Below, one piece after another: positions 1-11,251 of a stretch of 59,438 nt of DNA. The stretch covers positions 19,182-78,619 of the forward strand of contig PS015470.1 of NCBI GenBank assembly GCA_048213135.1. The letters are read 5' to 3'. The notes under the pieces are model-generated. The model was not told the origin of the DNA and ran no database searches. It worked only from the letters and a program-made list of their open reading frames with translations. Position 1 is the first letter of the stretch. Each line of letters begins with the position of its first letter. The position numbers were made by a program, and so were the translations under genes. The stretch is from Reclinomonas americana ATCC 50394. Taxonomy: Eukaryota; Jakobida; Jakobea; Jakobida.

Positions 1-2073
1 TCTCGAGCACCTCTTCAAGACAAGCAAGAAGGTGGCGGAGTTGTCGTCTGGTGCGTACTGTGTCTTGCAAGAAAGCATCTGTTGCGTGATTCTGAACCAC
101 GGCTGTGTAGCGGAGGACCATCGAGTGCGATGCTCAATGACCACGGCAAGACTGTGTGCCGGTGCGTTCTCTTTCTCTCGCTCCCTGTCTGCGTTCGGCA
201 TGCCAACGTGTCTCTCCCCTGTTGTCAGCGCTGGCCAAGTTCTTCCGCGAGCACTCGCGCAGTCTGCTCAGCGTGCGACTGTACGACAAGGCCGCCGAGC
301 TGCTCGTCACGTGTCACGAGTCGCTCAGCGTGTTTCTCAGTCATGATGGTGTGCTATTTCGTGTGCACGTGTCTCAGTGTGAGAGCGCACTCAATTGCGC
401 CACAGGCTCGCTGATTGACGACGACACGCACTCGGCGTCGACGCTGTCGGCCTCGGTTCCGTCACTGTTCGAGCGTACGCTGGCGGTGCAGAATCCGCCG
501 AGTGCGTGGCTCGTCAAAGCGGTGGTTAATCGGTTGGCGGCGGCCGAGCGCTCAGACCTGCTGTTCTTGAAAACGTGGGACGTGTACAAGCGAGAGCGTG
601 TTGGTGAGAGCGGAAGAGACATGGATTCTGAGTCGTCTCTGGTGTGATGCTGACCCGCGGTCGCATAGACGAGAGCGAGGAGACGGTGGTGTTGATGGAG
701 AGCATTGGCGAATTGTACCAGCGAGACAACAACATCGATGCAGCGCTAGAGGTTGGTATCGCAGACAATGCTTGTTAATTTCGGTCTTTGTGCTGACGAC
801 TCTGCAGTGGTTGGAACGCGCGCTGCGGCTGCGGATCGAGCTGCACGGCGCTGACAATGTGCTGATCACATCCACCATGATTCTGCTGGGCAAGGCGCAC
901 TTGGAGCACAACAATCTCGATCGTGCAGGCGAGTACATTGCTGTTTGCTTCTCTCCTTGATGCCTTCTGTGCTCACGTTGCGATGGCGTGCACAGAGTCT
1001 CTGCTGCGCGACGCTGTGCGAATTCGTGAACAAGCGCTGGGCGCGATTCATGTCAACTTGTCGGTGCCACTGAGTGAGGTATGTGCGCACATCGCCGACA
1101 CGATGCAGTTGCATGCTCACTGGGGGTGCGTCGTAGATGGGCCGGCTGCTGACGCTGCGCGAGAACTACGACAATGCGTACGAGTGCTTCGACCGTGCGG
1201 TCACCATCCGCAGCAAGTCCACGGCGACCTATGCCGACACACACACGGCGCTCATGCTCTACAACTTTGCCGAGTGCTGCATCAAGCTGGTTGGTGTCGC
1301 TCACACAGTTTTTGTTGATGATATCGGCCGGCACTGACTTGCGCGTCTCCCTCGCACACACAGCGCATGTATGAGCGAGCATTCGAGAAGTTTGCCGAGG
1401 CGCTGCGCATCGCGTGGGATGTGGTGGGACCGCAACGCTCGCTGTCGATTCGCATTGCCGATCGCGTGCGACGTTGCGTCGTTGCTGCTGCTGGGTGCGG
1501 TGTTGATTTGTTTGCGCGCTGATGTCGACTAAATGCAGAGATCGTGCGGGAGGATCGCGGCATTGTGCTGCGTGAGGGCTCGCTGCTCAAGAAGGGCGGC
1601 TTCCTCCGCAGCTGGACACGTCGCTACTGTGTGCTGTCACACGATGGTCTGCGCTACTACGAGTCGGAGGAGGTGTGTGTCTGTCTGGGTCATTCTGCTA
1701 CAGGACCGACAGACAACTCATGCTCCCACAGCGGTTCCGGTCCGGCAAGAACCCGAAAGGCACCATTCTGTTCAGCGACATGGTGCTGAACGAGCTGGGC
1801 GTGTTCCCGCACCGCGCACACTCGATGGTGATGACCACGCGCAGCACACAACACGTGTTGGTGCGTTTCGCTTCGCAGTTGTCTCCCGCGCCTCCTTGCA
1901 CACACACACAGTGTGCGCTCACGAAATGAAACGAACACGTGCAGGCGGGCGAGTCACCGGAGCAGATCGGCGAGTGGAAAACGAGCATCACCGGCGCCCT
2001 CAAGCGCTACGTACAAATCTTCTCGTCCTCGGCTGTCCACGGCCAAGACCAACAGGCGGCCTCACGAAGCTAA
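1..2073 (+). CDS. TPR-repeat and PH-domain protein (5' partial)
   Basis: The gene enters from the left edge and is split by short introns; the first visible exon reads LEHLFKTSKKVAEL. The middle (about 780–1480) has kinesin-light-chain-like TPR helices, for example WLERALRLRIELHGADN, LLRDAVRIREQALGAIH, YDNAYECFDRAVTIR and ERAFEKFAEALRIAWD. A PH domain follows from about 1550: EGSLLKKGGFLRSWTRRYC opens it, a second exon carries KGTILFSDMVLNELGV, and a C-terminal helix reads EWKTSITGALKRYV. The stop is TAA at 2071–2073. TPRs bind peptide partners and PH domains bind phosphoinositides or proteins, so a membrane-associated scaffold is inferred; no catalytic domain is visible. It is convergent with PEX4, 54 bases away. 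The N-terminal part lies outside the window, so a larger architecture is possible. Confidence 0.75.
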
Positions 2074-2127
2074 ACTAACGATTAAAGGCGTCTCCAACAA
2101 AACCCCTTCACTTGCTTCAGGCGTCAC

Positions 2128-2798
2128 TCACGACGCACCGCCACTCCGCGTGGCATACAACCGCGTGTACATGCGTGCTGTCGAGTTGAATGCGCGCATA
2201 TCACCGGCACGAATCATATTGCCGGCATCGCAGTTGAGCGGCGACGAGGCCTCGGGCTCCGACAGCAGCGCCACCACCGCACGACACACCGACTGCAGAC
2301 TCCACATGGGACTCCACGCGCTCTTCAGCTGCACCGCGATGAGGAGAAGCGAAAAAAGCGAGACAACACAAATGCCCGCCACTCACCACATCAAGACAGA
2401 TCTCGCCCGTCTTTTCACACACACACACACGTATGGGCATTGTGTAAGCAGCAGCAGCAGCAGCAGCACACACAGAGAATGACTGCGCGCGCAACTCGGA
2501 AGAGCACGTTCGGATGAAAAATGCGCGTGACAAACGACACTGTGGGCGCCTGAATGGGGTACTCGGCGGGCACACGAATGTCCAACACAAAGCGGCCGCC
2601 TTCGTAGGGCGAGTCGGCGGGACCCGTGATCTCTGCGCGCCAATGATCCAACGAGGTCTCGCTCACAGGCCGCAAAAAGATCTCTCCACTCGATGAGGAG
2701 GATGAGGAGGATGAGGAGGAGGAGGTGCCGGCACCGCGCTTCTGTTCCTTTTCAAGTTCGCGCCATTCGCGTTGAAGGCGGCGGAGGGCGGCGCTCAT
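2128..2798 (-). CDS. PEX4: Peroxisomal ubiquitin-conjugating enzyme E2 (PEX4-like)
   Basis: Three exons on the minus strand (2798–2496, 2410–2387, 2328–2128) give about 175 residues. The E2 fold is complete: SLDHWRAEITGPADSPYEGG, then TRIFHPNV, then the tiny middle exon TGEICLDV holding the catalytic cysteine, then SAWSPMWSLQSVCRAVVALL and SPLNCDAGNMIRAGDMRAFN, ending MYTRLYATRSGGAS. The FxTGEICLD core and the GDMRAFNS...MYTRL end resemble plant PEX4 more than general E2s. PEX4 monoubiquitinates the import receptor PEX5 at the peroxisome membrane so that it can be recycled. A run of about 12 serines sits near the N-terminus (around residue 26), where family members have a short loop. It shares a short divergent promoter with the Myb gene. 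Confidence 0.9.
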
Positions 2799-3021
2799 CG
2801 CACTACACTATCGGAGTGATTGAGTTGCGGGACAATGACCGCGCTGGTGACGTCATGCGTAACGATCGCACGCGTCTGTGATTTGTGTGTGAACGAGTGA
2901 GCGAGTGAGTGTCACATTGCACGCAGCGGACTTTCCCACTTCTGTGTGTGACAGCGAGAGAGAGAGAGAGAGCGAGAGCGCGTGTGTGTGCTGTGCTGTG
3001 CTCTGTGGGCGATCGTGTGCC
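2799..3021. promoter_or_regulatory. Bidirectional promoter between PEX4 and the Myb gene
   Basis: These 223 bases separate two divergent start codons. A perfect 8-base palindrome TGACGTCA, the core of CREB/ATF sites, lies at 2848–2855. A GA-rich microsatellite is near 2953–2970, and CACTTCTGTG-type pyrimidine tracts lie close to the Myb ATG. No TATA box is obvious. The CRE assignment is by motif only. Confidence 0.4.
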
Positions 3022-6000
3022 ATGGCGTCGTCGGCTGCTGACCAGCGCGCGACGCGCAAGGTCATGGAGAAGAGCGAGTATGTTCGCGGACCGTGGTCGG
3101 TCGAAGAGGTGCGTCCCTCTCTGCTGTCTCCTTGTGTGTGTGTGTGTGCGAAATGGCGGCTCTCGCTGTCGAAGCACGGGCACTTTTTTTTGTTGTGGCG
3201 GAAAGGAACCGGTACAACACGCACTCTCCCGATTTGTGCCCACACACGCTCTCCTCTGTGCACACACACACGCATGCTCTCTCCGCTGTCTGTCTGTATG
3301 CGTGTACGTGCGCGGGTTCGGGTTGTTGTTGTTGTTGCTGTTGGCGCGCGATGCTCTCGTGCTGAACGCCACGCCCCCCTCTCTCTCAACGCACGCACAC
3401 TCTGTCTGTCTCTCTCTGCGCCTCTGTCTCTCCATCTCCATCTCTCTCTGTCTGTGCATCACTTGTCGGTTTGACGGCTGATTTGTGTGTGCGTGCACAG
3501 GATCAAATGCTGCGCGACTTGGTGGAGAAAATGGGACCGAAGCGATGGTCGCGCATCGCACAGACGATGCCGGGGCGCATTGGAAAACAGTGTCGAGAGA
3601 GGTTTGTTTGATTTTTCTTTTTCTGCTCGTACATACATGGGCATGATTGTGTTGGGTGTGCAATGTCACCCGTTGCGATCTGTGTCATTTCTCGTTCGCT
3701 CTCTCTCTTTCTCTCTCCCTCCCTCCGAGTGTCGGAGGAAAGGGGTGTTTGTGATGCCAGCATCGCAGTGGGCGAGAATTAGTCCCTCGACCTCTGTTTC
3801 GCTCGAGACAGGCGTTTGCTCACACACACACACGTTCGCACCCGCAGATGGTACAATCACTTGTGCCCTGGTGTGCGAAAGACCGAGTGGACAGACGAGG
3901 AGGATGCTCGGATTCTGGATGCACACCAGCGACTTGGAAATGGTGCGTTGCAGTCGAATCGTCGGATTTGTGTGCCACACGTGCCAGAATGTGAATCGCT
4001 CATGGGTGCTTGCAGCGTGGTCGCAAATCGCACGAGCGCTGCCCGGACGCACAGCCAATGCTGTGAAGAATCGCTGGCACTCCACCCTGCGGAAACGTAT
4101 CAATGGTGGAGTCGATGGGCCGCCGAGCCCCACCATGTATGGATCGGCGCCGCACTCGATGGCGCCCGACATGCTGCTGATGAGCGCCAATGCCGTCCCC
4201 ATGGATCTCACACTCGGCGCAAATCGCAAGCGGCGGTGCGAGTACACGCTGCCGTCTAGCCCCAGTAATCTCATGAGGAGTGTCGCCAAGTCGTTCCAAC
4301 AGCGCAAGAATCGCAAGCGCGGTGCGTCTCTCCAGGACTTGCCTGGCAATCATGTGTATTCTCTTCTTGGGACTGACGTTGAGCTGTAGGCGGTATGGAA
4401 GACGACGACGACGAAGACGACGACGACGACGATGATGACGAGACTGACTCATCGTACCCGATGACCACGTCCATCTCCACGGGGCCTTCCACACCTGCTC
4501 CACCGCCGATGTTTGACGACGCGGGAGAGACTGGTACGTGTGCATGTGCTGACTACTCACTGCTCATTTTCGTCACTCATTGTGCTGTGCAGCGAGGAAG
4601 CGACCACGAACCAATGCCCACCAGCCGAATTTGGGAGAGGAGTTTTCACGCAGTGCGCCTGGTTTCGATTTTGCCGAGTTCCAGCACACCATGGCCAAGA
4701 ACCACGCTGCTGCAATGCAACAGTGGGGTGGAATGATGCCGCCCGGTCAGGTCAGTCGCCTCACCTCGGTTGTCCTTCTCTCGCGCACAATCCGACTCAC
4801 CACGTATCTCCTCGCAGCCTTCGTACGCCCCAATTCCTCTCATGTATGGCGGCCCAGTGCCTGCCATGCCCTACGGCGCCGTGCCCATGGGCGTCGCTGG
4901 TGGTCCACCACTGCCACCACCGCCACCACCACCGCCAGTCGCAAGCATGGGATTGCCGCCACCACCGCCTCCGCCCCCACCAGGGTCGCTCATGTCGGCG
5001 CCGATGATTCCACCCGCTGGCATGCAAGCTTCGCTACCGCCGCCGCCACCACCACCACCAACACAACAACACATGGCGAGCATGCCGACGCAGGGTGTGC
5101 CCATGATTCCCGCCGCAGGTTCACAGCCACCAGCTGCCAGCATCGCCGCGACAGCAGCGTCAACAGCAGCAGCAGCAGTAGCATCAAAACCTGGCCACCT
5201 GTTTGGCGCACCTGTGCCCAATCCGTTCAAGTCTGGCGAGCCCATGTTGCGTTTTTTCCCTTGCGGCTGCTGTGACTTGTCCACTTCCCTCACTTCGTTA
5301 TCCTCCTCCCTTTCGTGCAGTCAACTGGCGGCTTCGCGTGTATTTGGCTCGTTCCGATCACTGCGCAACTCGCTGTTCCTGCCACCGACTGCTACAGAGA
5401 GCAATCAAAAGGGCAAGACGGGTGATGATGCCCGCGGCGAACTGCCGCTGCCAGAGGACGCGGACCGTGTCAAGTGCGACAATGGCCGCAATGTCTCCAT
5501 CTACGAGTACTGGAGGTACCGAGACTGCACACCGGCACTGGATCAAGTTGCGCAACTCTCTCGTGTGAACTGCAGCAAAATGCGGGTGATGCTCACACGC
5601 ACGCGCACACACAGCTTGGTCTCGACATGAGGTTCGTCGAGTCCAACATCACTCGGTCGCTGGAGGAGGCGGCGGTGGAGGAGGAGGAAGAGGAGAGCAG
5701 CGGGTCGGCGCAGGCACCAGATGAGGCAGCCACAATAATCTCCAAGAGGCAACGTCCGTCGCTGACCGTGCAACTCGACGGCATCAAGACAGAACCGCAG
5801 CATGACAATGTCGGCAGCGTTGCTGAGCCGTCGGAGCGCCGTGTGGATGAGGATGTGATTGGAGACTCGGAGGAGCCGGTGAGTGCCGATCACGCCGTCG
5901 CTCTTTATTTTGTGGGCGTCTTTCTCACTGCTTGTTGGGCGCGGCGCAGAAATTCCAGTACGACTTCCGTCGCACATCGATTCATGGCACGTCGTTGCCG

Positions 6001-7146
6001 CGCATGCCTGTGCCGCCACCACTGGTTCGCCAGATGAGTCGCACCGGCTCAACCAAGGATGTGGCATTGTTTGGCGACCAGGGGTCAATTTTGGTGGAGC
6101 TCGACGACGGCCTGAACTTCCCGTGCGTTGATTTTCTCTGTGCGTTTTAGCCTGTTTTCCGTTCTCGAGGCTGACGATGTGTGCGACTGTCATGTAGTGG
6201 CTTCCCGGTGTCGGGTGCGAACCGCGGATACCTGTTGGAGCTCATGTCACCACTCATTTCGCCAGCTTGTGCTCGTGGTTGTGCGTCACCCGCCCCTGGC
6301 CTGCTGTCGCACATTCATGCACCGCCACCACTGCATCGGGATACGTCGCTGGACTCGTTGGGATGCTTGCAAACGGCCTTCTCGAACGGATCCATGCGCG
6401 GCCTGCTGGCAGGTGCACAGGGCCACTCGGACCGCAGCATCTCTGCGTTCTTCCAGCAACCGGCGGCCCCGCGACTGGGCTCGAACAGCCAGTTGGGAGG
6501 AGGCAGCAAGGATGTTTCAATGACACAGTTGAGACCGGCGGCCGCTGCTGCTGCTGCTGCGGCGTCTAGTGCCGCTGGCCACGCTGCTACCGCTGCCGCC
6601 TCTGCTGCCTCCGCAGCCGCCACCACCACCACCACCACTGCTTCGTCGTCATCGTCATCGTCCTCATCATCCACTGCCGCTACCGCCAATGGCGCGGTGC
6701 CGATGGTGGTGTCATCGGCAGCAGCGCCTGCACCGACCGGCAGCTCATCGCTGCTGGGCACTCGCAATGCGCCACTGTCGCCGGCCAGCAAGGAGAATGC
6801 CATTGACCGGTTACTGGAGGACATTTCGGAGGAGAGCGAGTCCGGTGGCGTCTTCACTTCGCTGAAGCGCAACGGCTCACTCGGCGTGATGTCGCGCAAT
6901 CGATCACTGGGGGCCCTGAGCTCCATGACGTTTTCTTCCACGGAAGGACAGGTCATGTGTGACGATTCGGTGCCGTCGTCGTCGCCGTTTCCGCAAAACG
7001 GATCCCCCGTCCGCGACGACTCGATGAGGTGAGGTTGAACATGTACGCACGCTCGCGTAGCATTCATTGTATGCGTGTGTGCTGACCACGTGTTCTCCGT
7101 GTGCATCTGCAGCAGAGTAGTCGCCTCGGGCATCACTCGTGCGTGA
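3022..7146 (+). CDS. R2R3 Myb-type DNA-binding protein with long disordered tail
   Basis: Exon 1 (3022–3108) starts MASSAADQRATRK and runs into the first Myb repeat YVRGPWSVEE. Further exons (3501–3601, 3848–3942, 4016–4321) complete it: DQMLRDLVEKMGPKRWSRIA, then GKQCRERW. The second repeat is KTEWTDEEDARIL ... WSQIARALPGRTANAVKNRW. The tryptophan spacing is that of animal/plant c-Myb repeats 2 and 3. After the DNA-binding region come basic stretches (RKRRCEY, RKNRKRG, likely nuclear signals), an acidic run, several polyproline tracts (4890–5070), polyalanine and polyserine runs (6540–6680), and a final Ser-rich part. The stop is TGA at 7144–7146 after a short last exon beginning at 7113. 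It is inferred to be a nuclear transcription regulator. The tail has no recognisable domain. Intron placement around 5510–5630 is uncertain. Confidence 0.85.
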
Positions 7147-7530
7147 GATACATTGACGACGACGAGGGTGGCAGGTCACCAGTGACGGTGGTCTCTTGTA
7201 TGTAATTCGGGATATTTTTTTGGCATACATGGTGTTCATATGATGCGTGAGTGCCGCGTTGAAGGGAGACAGGAGTGTGTGTGAGAGAGAGGTTGTGTTT
7301 TGCATGAATCAGAGTTGTTTTTGGTTTGTTTGGGTTTTTTTTTGGTGTCTTGTGTGCGTATGTGTGACAGTCTGTGTGTGTATGAGTGGTTAGATGAGGG
7401 ATGTGCAAGTGGACTTTGCGTCGCTGAGCGAGTGGGAGGCGACAAGGGGTTCCGAATTCGGCCAACAGCGACAAACAATGAATCGTTTGTGTTGCATGCA
7501 CGTGTGTCCCTTGTCCTCCTCCACAACTGT
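7147..7530. other. Spacer with no gene seen
   Basis: This stretch of about 380 bases lies between the Myb stop and the next supported ATG. It is T/G-rich with short runs of T and GTGTGT. A short plus-strand ORF starts at 7394 (MRDVQVDFASLSEWEATRG) and could be an alternative upstream exon of the next gene, but no splice that keeps frame was found. The minus-strand ORF across it is histidine- and threonine-rich, typical of a read-through of CA repeats. Confidence 0.4.
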
Positions 7531-8336
7531 ATGGGTTGCAAGTGGTCGCGCTCGCGGCGCCCCACACGCCCCGCCCGACCTGCACGGTCACAACAGCGCC
7601 TCCTCTGCGTATGCCTGCTCGATCAAGTTGCGTGACCCGAGCCGGCCGTGCAGCTGTGCAGCTGTGTGATTCACCACCACCACCACCACCACCAACAGAG
7701 TGGTGAGGTGGTGGCCAGTCACGCCCCTCCATCTGTGGTGCCTGCACACTTGCAGCTGCTGCACGGAAGACTGGCCACACTGGCCACAGCACACTTGCGA
7801 CAGCGCACATCACATCGCCTTCGCCATCGTGAAGAGGACGATGATCTCGATGAGGCCAGCTGTGTTCTGGCGATCGCACACGACGCCAAGTCGTTTTACG
7901 CCGTCTCCACACCCGTGGACGTGGTAGCAGGTCCCGGAAGCAAGTGGCCACAGCGTGTGGTGGCTGCATGCGCCACACAAGGCGTTTCCGCGACGCATCG
8001 CGAGCTGGCCGAGTTCGTGGTGCGACAAGTGGTCTCGGAGCGCGCGTCGCACGTGAGCAACGCCGCAGCGAGTGAGTGGAGCACGTATGTGCGACTCGCA
8101 CAGCGTGTGCTGGAGACTGTGGCGGTGCGTGGCGCCGTTCTCCTCGTTTCGCTCAGTGACCCGACCCGTGTTGCGTGCAGAACGAAGGCTCCAGCGTGGC
8201 CACCGAGGACATCCTGCTCGGCGAGCTGTCCCGCATGGAGAGCAAGTCGCGCACACGCGCGCAGCAGCTGCTTGCAAAAGCAGAGGCCGCGGCTCGGGCC
8301 ACCGGTCGCCTGGCACCGGCCTCGTCATCGATCTAG
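7531..8336 (+). CDS. Small protein with N-myristoylation-like start, unknown function
   Basis: Three exons in phase (7531–7608, 7699–8124, 8181–8336) give about 219 residues. The start MGCKWSRSRRPTRP has Gly2 and Cys3 followed by basic residues, the pattern of proteins that are myristoylated and palmitoylated on a membrane face. The middle contains an acidic patch EEDDDLDEA and a compact part with FYAVSTPVDVVAG. The C-terminus (GELSRMESKSRTRAQQLLAK) looks helical or coiled-coil. I do not recognise the family. The small size and acyl-anchor-like start recall the Ragulator subunit LAMTOR1, but the sequence does not clearly align with it. The first exon rests on intron phase and the motif alone; the second and third are firmer. 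Confidence 0.5.
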
Positions 8337-8522
8337 CCAGTTGCTGAGATTGTTCCGATCGTCACGTGGTCTCAAGACGAGCTCGTCTCGTCATCGCCAC
8401 CTGTGCTGAGGGACCCAGCCATGAGTCGCCACTGCAGCAGCAGCGACGTGCCGGAGAGCAGGGAGACGACCGACCAACGAACGCAAGTAAAGAAAACCAA
8501 CCTCGATTCGTTTTTTCTGTCT

Positions 8523-10702
8523 ATGAGTTCACGAAGCTGGCGTGGCATCACGAGCATCGTGGTGGTGTGTCTGGCGCTGTGTGCGCTGGCTGTGGTGGCG
8601 GAAGACAATGGGCTGGCACGACTGCCGTACATGGTGAGCTGCAACGATGTGTGTGTGTGTGCACATTGATGCACTATGCTGATGATGCGTGCACACAGGG
8701 CTGGAACAGCTGGTGTGTGTGTGTGTGCGAGAGAGAGTGAGTGAGTTAGCGCGCGTGTGCACTGAGTGTGTACGCGCGTGTGTAGGTCCACAGATGACAT
8801 TGCGGGNNNNNNNNNNNNNNNNNNNNACTGTTGGATCTGTGCTTTGAGTCGGAGGTGCACGGCATTGCAGGTGTGGGTGACTGGTGTGATCATTCTCCGC
8901 ACCTCCGAAACGCTGCTCACTGTGTGTGGCGCAGATGCCATGGCCAAGTACCTGAAGCCGCTGGGCTACAACTATGTCATTCTCGACGACTGCTGGTTTG
9001 TGATGCGCCGTGATGAACGCGCATCTCTCTTTCTCAGACGTGTGTGGCATGGCATGCATATGCACAGGGCGGCGCATGAACGAGACACGCAGGGACGGCT
9101 GCAGGGCGACGCGAAGCGATTCCCCAGTGGCATGAAGGCCCTCGTGGGTGCGTGTGTGTGTGTGTGCTTGTAAGGCAACTTGGTGATTGCGGTGATCATA
9201 TTGCGGACCGCAGACTACGTGCACTCCAAGGGTCTCCGCATTGGCTTTTACACGTGCGCCGGCAACATCACGTGCAAGTACAATCGCCCCGGAAGCTACG
9301 GACACTACGAGCTGGATGCGCAGAGTTGCGAAAGACTGGCTGCCGTCACGCTGTGCTCTCTCTGTTCGTAACGAGGTTTGTTGTTTTTGCGTGCACAGCG
9401 TTCGCCTCGTGGGGAGCCGATCTGGTGAAGCTCGACAACTGCCACATCCCGCACGACGTGCCCGACCGCAAGGTGCTGTACACGCAGTTCTCGCAGGCGC
9501 TCAATGCCACCGGCCGTCCCATGCTCTTTGCGCTGTGCGAGTGGGGTCAAGGAAATCCGGTGTGTACCGCATGGCCACACATATTCGATCGTGTCGCCAC
9601 ACTGACTTAACAGTCTGTTCTTTCTTCATTGTTTCCGTGCAGTGGGAGTGGGCTGGAGACATTGCCAACTCGTTGCGTTGTCAGCTCGAGATCATGACTG
9701 AATGCAATGTTTTTGACTTGTGATCATCGCAGGTGGCGCATTCACACCGACCTCCTGCCGTGGTGGTGGGGTTCGCAGGGCACTCTGCAGGTGATTGAGT
9801 CGGCTGCCAACAGATCGGCGTATGCTCGTCCGGGGTTCGTGGAATGCGATGTCCTCTCTGCATAGTTTTCTGTGAGTTCCTCACCGCCTCTGCATGTTTC
9901 CCACGAATCAGCGCGTGGAACTATCTGGGTGAGTTTCTTGTGCGCCACACTCCTCCGCCATAGTCGCCACTTACAGTTCGTTTCGCTGCAGATATTATGC
10001 AAATCCTCACCTTTGAGACTGGCTACATTGACTCCAAGACCATGGTATGCGAGTGTGATGCGTACGTTTGATGCGCTTGATGTGTGACCGACTCCTCCAC
10101 TCTCCGCAGTTCAGCATGTGGGCCCTGGTCAACTCGCCGCTGGTCACTGGTTGTGACATTCGCGATCTCGGTGCGCCTCGGGTCGTGCACACACTGGCTC
10201 GTCATCGCACTCACCTTTTTTGTCGTGCGCAGGCATCAACAAGCCGAAGGCCGACATTCTCATGAACACCGACGTGATTGCCATCAACCAGGACCCGCTG
10301 GCCAAGGCCGGCGACCGCATCGCTCAGTACGCCGACGGCGGGCAGGTGTGGGCCAAGCCGATTGTCGGCGGCCACGCGGTCGTCCTCTTCAACCCGCACG
10401 ATGTCGAGACGCGCACCATCAAGGTTACGTGGGACATGCTCGGCTACAAGGCCGGCACCAAGCTGTCGCTTTACGATGTGTGGACGCACAAGGTGATGCT
10501 CCGCGCAGCGGTGCATTGTCTGTAAGAACACTGCTCACTCGTCCGTGCGCGCGCTGTGCAGTCTCTCGGTGATTTCGTCGACGGCTACGATCACCTCGTG
10601 TGGATGCACGGTGAGGGCGACTCGACCACTGCTCACTGCAATCGCTCCTCTTACCCTCTCTCGCCCACAGATGTGATGATGTTCACCGCCAAGCAGGTGT
10701 GA
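8523..10702 (+). CDS. Secreted alpha-galactosidase, glycoside hydrolase family 27
   Basis: The start at 8523 gives a signal peptide (MSSRSWRG then a hydrophobic core ITSIVVVCLALCALAVVA) and leads straight into the family opening GLARLPYMGWNSW. Later landmarks are YNYVILDDCW, DYVHSKGLRIGFYTCAG, the nucleophile segment GADLVKLDNCH, ALCEWGQGNPWEWAGDIANS, and NSPLVTGCDIRDL with the likely acid/base aspartate. A beta-sandwich C-terminal domain follows and the gene stops at 10700–10702. The enzyme removes terminal alpha-galactose in the lysosome or outside the cell. There are about ten introns. One, 9675–9732, only keeps frame with a GC donor. A 20-N gap at 8807–8826 falls just after GWNSWSTDDIAG, and frame resumes as DLCFESEVHGIA, so little or no coding sequence is missing. 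Confidence 0.92.
8807..8826. other. Assembly gap, 20 N
   Basis: A run of exactly 20 N inside the alpha-galactosidase gene. The same length recurs at two other gaps, so it is a placeholder and not a measured size. Confidence 0.95.
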
Positions 10703-10796
10703 GAGCAGAAACAACAACAAGAAAGACGAGGCCGTGCATTGTGCCGAAGCAATTGTGGGATTGAAGACTGCCTGTCTCTCTCCCTTGACCACTCAC

Positions 10797-11157
10797 TCAC
10801 GATCCAGACGACAGCACCTCGTTCTCTGCACGCGTCAGCGCGCCCTGCTCATCCAGATACCTGGCGTTCTCCAGCCACTTGCACTGCCGACCGATGCGAA
10901 TCAGCTGATCACGCACACTGTCACACACACTCTCACTCGCACTCACCCACACGCTACACACTTCCGTCAACTCGTCCTGCATCTGCGCCACGCTCTCACA
11001 GTTGCGTCGCAACCGCATCACCTCGCTCTCCAGTGTGCCCACCGATTGTGCGAGCTCTGTGTGCGACAACGTTTTCAACAAACTCATCGCAACACCCACA
11101 TGCGCACACACACACGCAACGACGAATGACTTCTTCTGCGGCCTCTGCTGTCGCCAT
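10797..11157 (-). CDS. Small coiled-coil protein, unknown family
   Basis: The best model starts at 11157 with MATAEAAEEVIRRC, splices out a 31-base intron, and continues LLKTLSHTELAQSVG. A second short intron inside the GTGTGT-rich stretch near 10920–10960 joins MQDELTEV to RDQLIRIGRQCKWLENARYL. The protein ends LTRAENEVLSSGS with a TGA at 10797–10799. This is about 95 residues of nearly continuous amphipathic helix with heptad-like leucines. Small helical subunits of this kind occur in BLOC-1, BORC, HAUS and Mediator complexes, but I see no signature that decides. An alternative start is MSLLKTLS at 11087. It shares a 94-base divergent promoter with the next gene. Confidence 0.55.
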
Positions 11158-11251
11158 CTGTCGCTCTCAGGTGTGTCAGTTTGGTGGGCGGGAGATGATC
11201 TGGCGATTGATTGGTCCATCATCCAAATCGAACACACGTCTTTCTCACACG
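11158..11251. promoter_or_regulatory. Bidirectional promoter with GC box and inverted CCAAT
   Basis: Only 94 bases separate the divergent starts at 11157 and 11252. They hold a GC-box-like TGGGCGGG at 11185–11192 and an inverted CCAAT box, GATTGG, at 11209–11214. No TATA box is visible. The motif calls are by eye. Confidence 0.4.

Noticed and set aside
3487-4389. A 300-residue continuous plus-strand frame
   Set aside because: It reads through three introns of the Myb gene; the Myb repeat only forms when those introns are removed.
7133-8101. A 322-residue open frame on the minus strand, His/Thr/Arg-rich
   Set aside because: It lies opposite two supported plus-strand genes, reads through CA repeats, and shows no domain; it is a by-product of GC-rich coding DNA.
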